Source: Longivirga sp036510975 (GTDB lineage Bacteria > Actinomycetota > Actinomycetes > S36-B12 > CAIYMF01). Taken from it: DNA of 27,769 nt. Each line of letters opens with the position of its first letter. The stretch's first letter is position 1. The position numbers were made by a program, and so were the translations under genes. Below, piece by piece: positions 14,019 to 21,001 of this stretch. The notes beneath the pieces were generated by a model that was not told the origin of the DNA, did not search any database, and was given only the letters and a program-made list of their open reading frames with translations. The stretch covers positions 1 to 27,769 of the forward strand of contig DATCCY010000108.1 of NCBI GenBank assembly GCA_036510975.1. Direction: 5' to 3'.

Positions 14019-16436
14019 GTGCCCACGCAGACCGCCGTACCCGACCCCCGGCTCGTCGAACGACTGGCACAGCCCACCGAGGACGAGCTCGCGTCGCTCG
14101 ACGCGTGGTGGCGCGCGAACAACTACCTGACCGTCGGGCAGATCTACCTGATGGCCAACCCGCTGCTGCGCGAGCCGCTGACCGACGAGGACATCAAGCC
14201 GCGGCTGCTGGGGCACTGGGGCACGAGCCCGGGCCTGTCGTTCATCTACGCGCACGCCTCGCGGCTGATCCAGGCGACCGGCCAGGAGATGATCTACCTC
14301 GCCGGTCCAGGGCACGGCGGCCCCGCGCTCGTCGCGGCGTCCTACCTCGAGGGCACCTACACGGAGCGCTTCCCGGCCATCACCCAGGACACCGACGGCG
14401 TACGACGCCTGTTCCGCCAGTTCTCGGCGCCCGGCGGCATCCCGAGCCACGTGTCGGTCACGACCCCGGGCTCGATCCACGAGGGCGGCGAGCTCGGCTA
14501 CGTGCTGGTGCACGCTTTCGGCACGGTGATGGACAACCCCGACCTCATCAGCGTGGCCGTCGTCGGCGACGGCGAGGCGGAGACCGGGCCGCTCGAGGGT
14601 TCCTGGAAGGGCATCTCCTTCCTCGACCCCGAGCACGACGGCGCGGTGCTCCCGGTCCTGCACCTCAACGGCGCCAAGATCTCCGGCCCGACCGTGCTTG
14701 CCCGCAAGGACCCGGCCGAGGTGCGCTCGCTGTTCGAGGGCCACGGCTACGAGGTCATCGAGGTCGAGGGCTCCGACCTGCCGGGCATGCACAACCGCTT
14801 CGCGGCCGCGCTCGCCGAGGCGTGGGCGAAGATCCGCACCATCCAGGCCTCCGCGCGCGGAGGCGACTGGGACGGCTCCCGGCCGCGCTGGCCGATGATC
14901 ATCCTGCGCAGCCCCAAGGGCTGGACGGGGCCGGACAAGGTCGACGGCGTGCAGATGCTCGGCACGTGGCGCGCGCACCAGGTGCCGCTGTCGGGGGTGA
15001 AGGACAACCCGGAGCACCTCGCGATCCTCGAGGCCTGGCTGCGCTCCTACCGACCGGAGGACCTCTTCGACTCCAACGGCGTGCCCACGGAGCTCGTGCA
15101 ACGTGCCAACCCGGACGGCGACCTGCGGATGTCGGCGAGCCCGCACGCCAACGGCGGCCTGCTCACCCACGACCTCGACCTGCCGGACTTCCGTGACTAC
15201 GCCATCGACGTGCCGTCGCCGGCGACCGTGCGCGCGGAGTCGACGCGCAGGCTCGGCGAGCTGATGCGCGACATCTACCGCGCCAACGGCGACCGCTTCC
15301 GCCTCTTCTGCCCGGACGAGACCAACAGCAACCGGCTCGGCGCCGTGTTCGAGGCCTCCAACCGCGGGTTCGCGGAGCGGATCGTCCCCGAGGACGTCGC
15401 CCTCTCGCACGACGGTCGCGTGATGGAGGTCCTCTCCGAGCACAACTGCCACGGCTGGCTCGAGGGCTACACCCTGACGGGCCGGCACGGGTGGTTCGCG
15501 ACGTACGAGGCCTTCGCGATGGTGAGCGCCTCGCAGACGATCCAGCACTCGAAGTGGCTGCAGGAGGCCGACAACCTCACGTGGCGCGCGAAGGTGCCGA
15601 GCCTGAACATCCTGCTGACGTCGACCGCCTGGCGAAACGACCACAACGGGTTCAGCCACCAGGGCCCCGGCCTCATCCAGAACGTCATCACCACCCGCGG
15701 CAACATCGGCCGGGTCTATCTGCCGCCGGACGCGAACACCCTGCTGTCGGTGGCCGACCACTGCATGCGCTCGCGCAGCTACGTCAACCTCGTCGTCATC
15801 GACAAGCAGCCGCAGCTGCAGTGGCTCACGATGGACGAGGCGATCGAGCACTGCACCCGCGGCGCCGGCGTGTGGTCGTGGGCCGGCACCGACGACGGCA
15901 CGGCCGACCCCGACATCGTGCTCGCCTGCGCTGGCGACGTCGTCACGATGGAGACGGTCGCGGCCGCCGACATCCTGCGCGAGCACCTGCCGCACTTCCG
16001 CACGCGCGTGGTCAACGTCGTCGACCTGATGACCCTGCCGCGGCGCAAGGACCACCCGCACGGGATGGACGAGACGCTCTTCCGCGAGCTGTTCACCGAC
16101 CACGTCGACGTCGTGTTCGCCTTCCACGGCTACCCCGGTGCGGTGCACCAGCTCGTGCACGGCCGGCCCGACGCCGACCGGTTCCGCGCGCGCGGGTTCA
16201 TCGAGGAGGGCACCACGACCACGCCGTTCGACATGGTCGTGCGCAACCGAGTGTCGCGCTACCACCTCGTGATGGACGCGCTCAACAACGCGCGGCGCAC
16301 GCCCCCGGGCGCGAGCGACCTCAAGGCGTTCTGCCAGCAGAAGCTCGCCGAGCACGAGCTCTACGTCGTCGAGCACCTGCAGGACATGCCCGAGGTGCGC
16401 GACTGGGCGCTGCCGGACCACAGCGCCGGTGCCTGA
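14019..16436 (+). CDS. xfp: Phosphoketolase (xylulose-5-P / fructose-6-P)
   Basis: This predicts 805 residues, full length for the family. It is a thiamine-diphosphate enzyme that splits xylulose-5-P (or fructose-6-P) with inorganic phosphate into acetyl phosphate plus glyceraldehyde-3-P (or erythrose-4-P). Visible family motifs include LLGHWGTSPGLSFIYAH, GPGHGGPALVAASYLEGTY, GDGEAETGPLEGSW (TPP/Mg site from residue 183), HLNGAKISGPT, YEAFAMVSASQTIQHSKWL and NDHNGFSHQGPGLI. The C-terminal domain ends with HLQDMPEVRDW. GTG 14019 follows CAGGAG. The gene overlaps the acetate kinase start by eight bases, giving an operon that yields acetate and ATP from sugar phosphates. Whether it prefers C5 or C6 substrate cannot be read off. 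A GATGAACATC sequence at 13909-13918 lies in the promoter region. Confidence 0.97.
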   Translation: MPTQTAVPDPRLVERLAQPTEDELASLDAWWRANNYLTVGQIYLMANPLLREPLTDEDIKPRLLGHWGTSPGLSFIYAHASRLIQATGQEMIYLAGPGHGGPALVAASYLEGTYTERFPAITQDTDGVRRLFRQFSAPGGIPSHVSVTTPGSIHEGGELGYVLVHAFGTVMDNPDLISVAVVGDGEAETGPLEGSWKGISFLDPEHDGAVLPVLHLNGAKISGPTVLARKDPAEVRSLFEGHGYEVIEVEGSDLPGMHNRFAAALAEAWAKIRTIQASARGGDWDGSRPRWPMIILRSPKGWTGPDKVDGVQMLGTWRAHQVPLSGVKDNPEHLAILEAWLRSYRPEDLFDSNGVPTELVQRANPDGDLRMSASPHANGGLLTHDLDLPDFRDYAIDVPSPATVRAESTRRLGELMRDIYRANGDRFRLFCPDETNSNRLGAVFEASNRGFAERIVPEDVALSHDGRVMEVLSEHNCHGWLEGYTLTGRHGWFATYEAFAMVSASQTIQHSKWLQEADNLTWRAKVPSLNILLTSTAWRNDHNGFSHQGPGLIQNVITTRGNIGRVYLPPDANTLLSVADHCMRSRSYVNLVVIDKQPQLQWLTMDEAIEHCTRGAGVWSWAGTDDGTADPDIVLACAGDVVTMETVAAADILREHLPHFRTRVVNVVDLMTLPRRKDHPHGMDETLFRELFTDHVDVVFAFHGYPGAVHQLVHGRPDADRFRARGFIEEGTTTTPFDMVVRNRVSRYHLVMDALNNARRTPPGASDLKAFCQQKLAEHELYVVEHLQDMPEVRDWALPDHSAGA

Positions 16437-17631
16437 CCCGGTGGCCGCGGTCGGCCGCGTGCTCGCGCTCAACTGCGGGAGCTCCTCGGTCAAGCTCGCG
16501 CTCGTCGACCCGGCGAGCGGTGAGCGCGCGGTCGAGGGCCTCGCCGAGCGGCTCGGCACCGGCGGGGTGTCGTTGCGCCTGAGCCGCGACGGCGTGCAGG
16601 TCGAGGTGGACGCACCCGACGACGTCTCGCACCTCGGCGTCGTCTCCGCCCTGGTCGGTGGCCTCACCGACGCCGAGCGAGGGTCGGTCACCGCGATCGG
16701 TCACCGGGTGGTGCACGGCGGAGCGCGCTTCACCGAGTCCGTGCTCGTCGACGACGACGTGCTGCACGGCCTCGAGGACGTCACGCACCTCGCACCGCTG
16801 CACACCCCCGGCAACATCGCGGGCATCCTCGCCGCCCGCGCGGCGATGCCCGGCGTGCCGGACGTCGCGGTCTTCGACACCGCGTTCCACCGGACCCTGC
16901 CTCCGCGGGCCTACCGCTACGCCGTCCCACGGGCGTGGTTCGAGGAGCACGGCGTACGCCGGTTCGGCTTCCACGGCATCAGTCACCGCTACGTCTCCGG
17001 TCGTGCGGCGCAGCTGCTCGGGAAGCCGCTCGAGGACCTCCACCTCGTGACCGTGCACCTCGGCAACGGGTGCAGCGCCTGCGCGGTGCGCGAGGGTGAG
17101 TCGGTGGACACCACGATGGGGCTCACGCCGCTCGAGGGTCTCGTGATGGGGACGCGCAGCGGCGACATCGACGCCGGCGCCCTCGGCTACGTCGGCCACC
17201 GCACCGGCCTCGACCTCGACGGCGTCGTCGGCGCGCTCACGAGCGAGAGCGGCCTGCTCGGGCTCTCCGGCCTCAGCAACGACATGCGCACACTCGTCGA
17301 GGCGGCGGACGTCGGCTCGACCGACGCGGCGCTCGCCGTCGACGTGTTCTGCTACCGCGCCGCGAAAGCCGTGTGCGCCATGGCCGCCGGGCTCGCCCGG
17401 GTCGACGCGGTGGTCCTCACCGGCGGCATCGGCGAGCACTCCGCCGTCGCGCGAAGCAGGCTGATGGGCCATCTCGCGGTCCTGGGTGTCGTCGAGGACA
17501 CGTCGGCCAACGCCGAGCACGGCCGCTCGACCTCGGGCCGCGTCACCGCGGAGGGCGCGACCGCCGTGCTCGTGGTGCCGACCGACGAGGAGCTGCTCAT
17601 CGCCCGGGACACCGCCGCGCTGACCGTCTGA
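16429..17631 (+). CDS. ackA: Acetate kinase
   Basis: This predicts 400 residues of an ASKHA-fold kinase interconverting acetyl phosphate plus ADP with acetate plus ATP. Present are the N-terminal VLALNCGSSSVKLAL, RVVHGG, FDTAFH with catalytic Asp150, RRFGFHGISHRYV, and the phosphate-binding HLGNGCSACAVREG. MGLTPLEGLVMGTRSGDID and the adenosine motif LTGGIGEHS complete the set. The GTG start at 16429 lies within the last codons of the phosphoketolase gene; a GTG at 16441 is also possible. The coupling indicates that acetyl phosphate from phosphoketolase is passed directly to ATP formation. No phosphotransacetylase gene is next to it. Confidence 0.97.
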   Translation: MPDPVAAVGRVLALNCGSSSVKLALVDPASGERAVEGLAERLGTGGVSLRLSRDGVQVEVDAPDDVSHLGVVSALVGGLTDAERGSVTAIGHRVVHGGARFTESVLVDDDVLHGLEDVTHLAPLHTPGNIAGILAARAAMPGVPDVAVFDTAFHRTLPPRAYRYAVPRAWFEEHGVRRFGFHGISHRYVSGRAAQLLGKPLEDLHLVTVHLGNGCSACAVREGESVDTTMGLTPLEGLVMGTRSGDIDAGALGYVGHRTGLDLDGVVGALTSESGLLGLSGLSNDMRTLVEAADVGSTDAALAVDVFCYRAAKAVCAMAAGLARVDAVVLTGGIGEHSAVARSRLMGHLAVLGVVEDTSANAEHGRSTSGRVTAEGATAVLVVPTDEELLIARDTAALTV

Positions 17632-17654
17632 CCCGGGGCCTGCGCACGCCCGGC

Positions 17655-17673
17655 CGGCACCAGTGCGGTGCCG
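17655..17673 (+). terminator. Hairpin after acetate kinase
   Basis: CGGCACC (17655-17661) pairs with GGTGCCG (17667-17673) around a 5-base loop, 23 bases after the ackA stop. It probably ends the phosphoketolase-acetate kinase transcript. No T tract follows. Confidence 0.55.
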
Positions 17674-17724
17674 AGGGTTCACCCGCAATTCCCGATCCGC
17701 GCCACTGTGGGTGTGCCCGCGTGA

Positions 17725-17746
17725 CCTGGATGAACAAGGGGTTAAC
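17725..17746. promoter_or_regulatory. GTTCAYC-type box upstream of the HicB-like gene
   Basis: CCTGGATGAACA begins this site and GGTTAAC ends it, giving TGAAC and TTAAC direct repeats 11 bases apart. It matches the site at 18124-18145 in 19 of 22 positions. Read on the other strand the units are GTTAAC and GTTCATCCAGG, similar to the 11-base direct-repeat units of Streptomyces PHO boxes. It lies about 26 bases before a -10-like TAGCGT (17773-17778), a typical place for an activator site. Confidence 0.5.
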
Positions 17747-17783
17747 TGCGAGCCCACCTGGTCCGGGCCGACTAGCGTCGATC

Positions 17784-17846
17784 GTGTTCATCAGGCCCTT
17801 CCCTTCATCAGGCCCTTCCCCGCGTGAGACCGGTGATCCGACATGA
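17784..17846 (+). CDS. Short leader ORF coupled to the HicB-like gene
   Basis: A 20-codon frame starts at GTG 17784, five bases after a TAGCGT -10-like box, and ends in a TGA that overlaps the next gene's ATG (ATGA at 17843-17846). The peptide is VFIRPFPSSGPSPRETGDPT. The downstream gene has no good ribosome-binding site, so coupling from this leader would explain its translation. The ORF contains a 17-bp tandem repeat. It may instead be untranslated leader sequence. I base it on position and overlap only. Confidence 0.4.
   Translation: MFIRPFPSSGPSPRETGDPT
17787..17820 (+). repeat. 17-bp perfect tandem duplication
   Basis: TTCATCAGGCCCTTCCC occurs twice in direct succession (17787-17803 and 17804-17820). 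The unit begins with the same TTCATC seen in the nearby regulatory boxes. Because 17 is not a multiple of three, loss or gain of a unit would shift the short leader ORF and break its stop-start overlap with the next gene. Confidence 0.9.
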
Positions 17847-18076
17847 CTCTCCTGCACCGACGCTACGAGGTTCGCCCGCGCTGGTCGGGCTCGCGCTGGG
17901 AGCTGCACATCCCGGGTGTGGGTGTGGCGAGCACGGCGTACCTCTCCGATGCTCCGTTCGCGGTGCGGACCTACATCGAGACCGACCTGGGGCACCGGGC
18001 GCTGGAGGACGCGGAGATCGTCGTGCTGGACCCGTTGCTGACCATCGAGCGCGAGGACTCCGCCCAGTTCGCGTAG
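17843..18076 (+). CDS. Small HicB-like protein
   Basis: This predicts 77 residues: RYEVRPRWSGSRWELHIPG, then VGVASTAYLSDAPFAVRTYI and a hydrophobic strand AEIVVLDPLL. A strand with WxLxIPGVG followed by an alanine-rich helix is the shape of the partial RNase-H fold of HicB antitoxins and the HicB-like single-domain proteins of actinobacteria. No HicA toxin (short dsRBD-like protein) is adjacent and no DNA-binding tail is present, so a toxin-antitoxin role is not supported. ATG 17843 overlaps the stop of a 20-codon leader ORF. A GTTCAYC-type box lies upstream, similar to that of the following GGDEF-EAL gene, which suggests shared control. Confidence 0.6.
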   Translation: MTLLHRRYEVRPRWSGSRWELHIPGVGVASTAYLSDAPFAVRTYIETDLGHRALEDAEIVVLDPLLTIEREDSAQFA

Positions 18077-18123
18077 CGGCCCGACCTCGCGCTCCAGGCT
18101 CGGCGACGAGCCCCGAGCGATGC

Positions 18124-18145
18124 CCTGGATGAACATCGGGTGAAC
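18124..18145. promoter_or_regulatory. GTTCAYC-type box upstream of the GGDEF-EAL gene
   Basis: CCTGGATGAACA and GGGTGAAC lie in the same arrangement as at 17725-17746, with TGAAC direct repeats 11 bases apart. On the minus strand this reads GTTCACCCGAT then GTTCATCCAGG, two units close to the Streptomyces PHO-box pattern. A CAGCGT -10-like sequence lies at 18162-18167. The -10-like spacing differs from the other copy by ten bases, about one helical turn. Confidence 0.5.
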
Positions 18146-18320
18146 CTCGCCTCGGCCGGGTCAGCGTCGGCGCCGAACGTGACGACAACACCCCCATGAC
18201 CGCGACCCCCGCGCTGCGCCCGGCCACGGTCGCGACGTATGCGGTAGCCCCGGTGCTCGCGGACCTCGCCCTCGAGGTTCGGGTCGTGCACGGGCGACCC
18301 CGGTCTCGCACGTCGACCGG

Positions 18321-19940
18321 ATGTTCCGCCTCGACAGCGAGCTCGAGGCAATCGTCGTCCAGCACGGGCGTGACACCGTGCTGCTCTCGCGCGAGCAGCT
18401 GGCGCGCGAGCTCGACGGGCGACTCGGCTACGGCCGTGCGCTGCACTGCCGGTCCGTCGTCGCCGACCTGCTGCCGCCGGAGCGCTTCGCGCTCACCGGA
18501 ACGATGGAGATCGTCGAGGCCGCGCGTCGCATCCTCGACCGTCCGGTCGGGAGCCGCTACCAGCACGTCCTCGTCGAGACCGGGTCGGGCCCGCGCGTGG
18601 CCCCCGTGTCGGTCGTCTTCGAGCAGGTCGCCGCGGTCTACCAGCACGTCGCCCTGCACGACCCGCTCACCGGGCTGCCGAACCGCCGGCTCCTCGACCA
18701 CCACGGCTGGGCGCTCGCGGAGTCGGGCCGGGGGCTCGACGAGATCGCGATCCTCTACGTGGACCTCGACGGGTTCAAGGCGGTCAACGACACGTTCGGC
18801 CACCGCGTGGGCGACGACATCCTCGTCGGTTTCGCGGAGCGGCTGCGCACGTGCGTGCGTCCGGGCGACGTCGTGGCCCGGCTCGGTGGCGACGAGTTCG
18901 CCGCGCTGCTGGTCGGTACGACGCAGGAGCAGGCGCTCGCCGTCGCGGACCGCATCGTGCTGACGGCCACCGCGCCGTTCATGCACGACGACCAGCTCGT
19001 GCAGCTGTCCGCCACCGTCGGGATCGCCATGGCGAGCGACGTCACGGCCGAGACCGAGCTCACCCAGATCGACGTCCTGCTGCGCCACGCCGACGGCGCG
19101 ATGCTCAAGGCCAAGGGCGCGGGCAAGCGACGGGTGGGCCGGCTGGACGGGACGGGCGGACCCACGCAGTTCGCGCGGCACGGCCAGATCCGCAGGCGGC
19201 TGCGCGAGGCGGTCGAGCACGGAGCCTTCAGCCTGCACTACCAGCCCAAGCTGGACCTTGCCACGGACGAGAGCATCTCCGTCGAGGCGCTGATCCGCTG
19301 GAACGACGCCGAGCTCGGTCCGGTGTCCCCGGCGGAGTTCATCCCGATCGCCGAGTCCGACGACGCGATCCACGCCCTCGGCCGCTGTGTCATCGAGGAG
19401 GCCTGCGCCCGGGCCGCCAGCTGGCACCGTGACGGGACGCCGCGCACCATCGCCGTCAACGTGTCCGCGCGGCAGTTCACGACGGGCACGCTGGTCCACG
19501 AGCTGGTGTCGGCCCTGACCCGGCACGAGCTGCCGCCGTCGCTCCTGCGCATCGAGATCACCGAAGGGGCGGCCATCCTCGACCTCCCGGGAGCGATCCG
19601 GCAGCTCGACGCGCTGCGCGTGGCCGGCGTCCAGATCGACCTCGACGACTTCGGCACGGGGTACTCGTCCCTGGCGATGCTCCACCGCCTCCCGCTCAGC
19701 GCGGTGAAGATCGACAAGGCCTTCATCGACAACATCGACAGCTCTGCGGCCGACGCGATGATGGTGCTCGGCGTCATCGACGCCGTTCACGCCCTCGGCC
19801 TCACGGTGGTCGCCGAAGGGGTCGAGCGCTCCGAGCAGCTCGCGCTGCTGCGCGAGCTGGGCTGCGACACGGTCCAGGGCTACCTGATCTCGCGGCCGGT
19901 CCCGGCCGACGACCTCGCCGACGCAGCGTCCTGGCACTGA
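18321..19940 (+). CDS. GGDEF-EAL cyclic di-GMP enzyme with CBS-like N-terminus
   Basis: This predicts 539 residues in the in-frame part. Residues 1-100 resemble a CBS-type region (SELEAIVVQHGRDTVLLSRE, GRLGYGRALHCRSVVADLLP). The diguanylate cyclase domain has HDPLTGLPNRR, YVDLDGFKAVND and an intact GGDEF at 189-193. An RPGD product-inhibition site sits exactly five residues before it. The phosphodiesterase domain has EAL at 322-324, NVSARQF, DDFGTGYSS at 442-450 and VVAEGVE. Both catalytic sites look complete, so the net activity is uncertain. ATG 18321 cuts into the CBS-like region. The upstream residues PVSHVDR continue it in frame without a start codon, whereas an ATG at 18196 opens a different frame. 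A frameshift near 18292 is therefore likely. A GTTCAYC-type box lies upstream. Confidence 0.88.
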   Translation: MFRLDSELEAIVVQHGRDTVLLSREQLARELDGRLGYGRALHCRSVVADLLPPERFALTGTMEIVEAARRILDRPVGSRYQHVLVETGSGPRVAPVSVVFEQVAAVYQHVALHDPLTGLPNRRLLDHHGWALAESGRGLDEIAILYVDLDGFKAVNDTFGHRVGDDILVGFAERLRTCVRPGDVVARLGGDEFAALLVGTTQEQALAVADRIVLTATAPFMHDDQLVQLSATVGIAMASDVTAETELTQIDVLLRHADGAMLKAKGAGKRRVGRLDGTGGPTQFARHGQIRRRLREAVEHGAFSLHYQPKLDLATDESISVEALIRWNDAELGPVSPAEFIPIAESDDAIHALGRCVIEEACARAASWHRDGTPRTIAVNVSARQFTTGTLVHELVSALTRHELPPSLLRIEITEGAAILDLPGAIRQLDALRVAGVQIDLDDFGTGYSSLAMLHRLPLSAVKIDKAFIDNIDSSAADAMMVLGVIDAVHALGLTVVAEGVERSEQLALLRELGCDTVQGYLISRPVPADDLADAASWH

Positions 19941-19989
19941 GCCGGACCGTCCGCGCGGGCGGGACGTCCGCGCCGACGATGCGAGCGGG

Positions 19990-20487
19990 TCACCACGCCT
20001 GCTGCGAGACGTTCCTCGCCCCGACGGCACGCATGTCGTCGGTCGCCGCTGCCATCAGCTGGTCCGCGAGGTGGTGCAGGGCGCGTGCCACCGCGACCTC
20101 GTCGCCGATCTCCGGCACCTGCGGGTCGGGCGGCGCGCGGTGGGCGGCACCTCGCGCCTCGATCTCGACGGGGGACTCCGCGTGCAGCACGGCACGGGCC
20201 GACGTGTGGTCGCCCTGCTCGAAGACGTGGACGCTGACGGTCCAGGTCTTGACGTGCGGGACGGCACCCGTCGCAGGGTCGACGGCTGGGGCCGCCTCAT
20301 CCATACGGTGCTCGACCCGGCCGTCGGAACCCGGGAAGTACAGGGCCCGCTGGTGGGTGTCCGACCACTCGACGACGTACGGCGGGCTGCCGTCCTCGTG
20401 GCGCAGCTCCACGACCTGTCCGTCGCGCACGGCCCCGCCGACCTGTGCCGAGACCACGACGATGCGATCTCCTACGGCTGCCTTCAT
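19990..20487 (-). CDS. DUF1918-DUF1876 fusion protein
   Basis: This predicts 165 residues. Residues 1-60 are DUF1918, an SH3-like beta barrel (VGDRIVVVSAQVGG, GQVVELRHEDGSPPYVVEW, ALYFPGSDGRV). After a linker, residues 80-155 match DUF1876, a dsRBD-like fold (KTWTVSVHVFEQGDHTSA, VARALHHLADQLM). Both are small actinobacterial families of unknown function; DUF1876 is sometimes stress-linked. They occur as separate short proteins or, as here, together. ATG 20487 is preceded by GGAGGT at good spacing. The gene is convergent with the GGDEF-EAL gene, with about 50 bases between stops. Confidence 0.85.
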   Translation of the reverse strand: MKAAVGDRIVVVSAQVGGAVRDGQVVELRHEDGSPPYVVEWSDTHQRALYFPGSDGRVEHRMDEAAPAVDPATGAVPHVKTWTVSVHVFEQGDHTSARAVLHAESPVEIEARGAAHRAPPDPQVPEIGDEVAVARALHHLADQLMAAATDDMRAVGARNVSQQAW

Positions 20488-20756
20488 CGAGAACACCTCC
20501 GCAGGGCCGGTCTCGCCCGCGAGCGAGGAGGATCGCCGACGACGTGTGCCGCCGGTCGCCCTCGGTTCCGCCCTCGTCCCCACGCTAGCGCCGGAGGGTC
20601 GCGGAAGGCATGGCGAGCGGGTGCGGCACCGAGCGCGGTGTCGGGACACGTAGCGCGAGGTCAACATCGGCGAAACACGCCCTGCCTGCGTCAGGGCCAC
20701 GGCCCCGCCGGTGCCCCAGCACCACGGGGTCGGCCCATGTCCGGACCCGAGGGTGG

Positions 20757-20942
20757 TCAGCCGCCGGACTTGCGTCGGAACTCGCGCTTGTTTGCCTCGG
20801 CCGCGTGCTCCCCGCGCGCAGGGCCGGAGTTGGTACCGCCACCGCCCGACGACTTGTGCGACGCCTTCGACTTGCGATCGAGCGCCTCGCGGAACTTGGC
20901 CTTCTGGTCCTCGTCCGGGTTCGTGCTCTGCTTGTCCGTCAT
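20757..20942 (-). CDS. DUF5302 small hydrophilic protein
   Basis: This predicts 61 residues, highly charged and without hydrophobic segments: MTDKQSTNPDEDQKAKFREA, then a Ser/Gly/Lys stretch and a basic end REFRRKSGG. The pattern KAKFREALDRK and the terminal FRRK motif are characteristic of DUF5302, a small actinobacterial family with no assigned role. It is probably disordered. ATG 20942 has a weak AGGACGG upstream. The gene lies alone between the DUF1918-DUF1876 gene and a secreted-protein pseudogene. Confidence 0.8.
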   Translation of the reverse strand: MTDKQSTNPDEDQKAKFREALDRKSKASHKSSGGGGTNSGPARGEHAAEANKREFRRKSGG

Positions 20943-21001
20943 GTCGTGCACCGTCCTGTCTCTTCGTCCCACCACCGTACCGACCCGACGGCCTCAGGTC
21001 G

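Noticed and set aside
13770..16691. Very long minus-strand open frame opposite phosphoketolase
   Set aside because: Composition is that of a GC-rich antisense frame and the plus-strand gene is a full-length phosphoketolase.
17843..18076. HicAB toxin-antitoxin system
   Set aside because: The small protein resembles the HicB fold, but no HicA-like toxin and no DNA-binding tail are present, so I call only HicB-like.
17808..20030. Minus-strand open frame of about 740 codons opposite the GGDEF-EAL gene
   Set aside because: Antisense shadow; the plus-strand reading carries intact GGDEF and EAL motifs.
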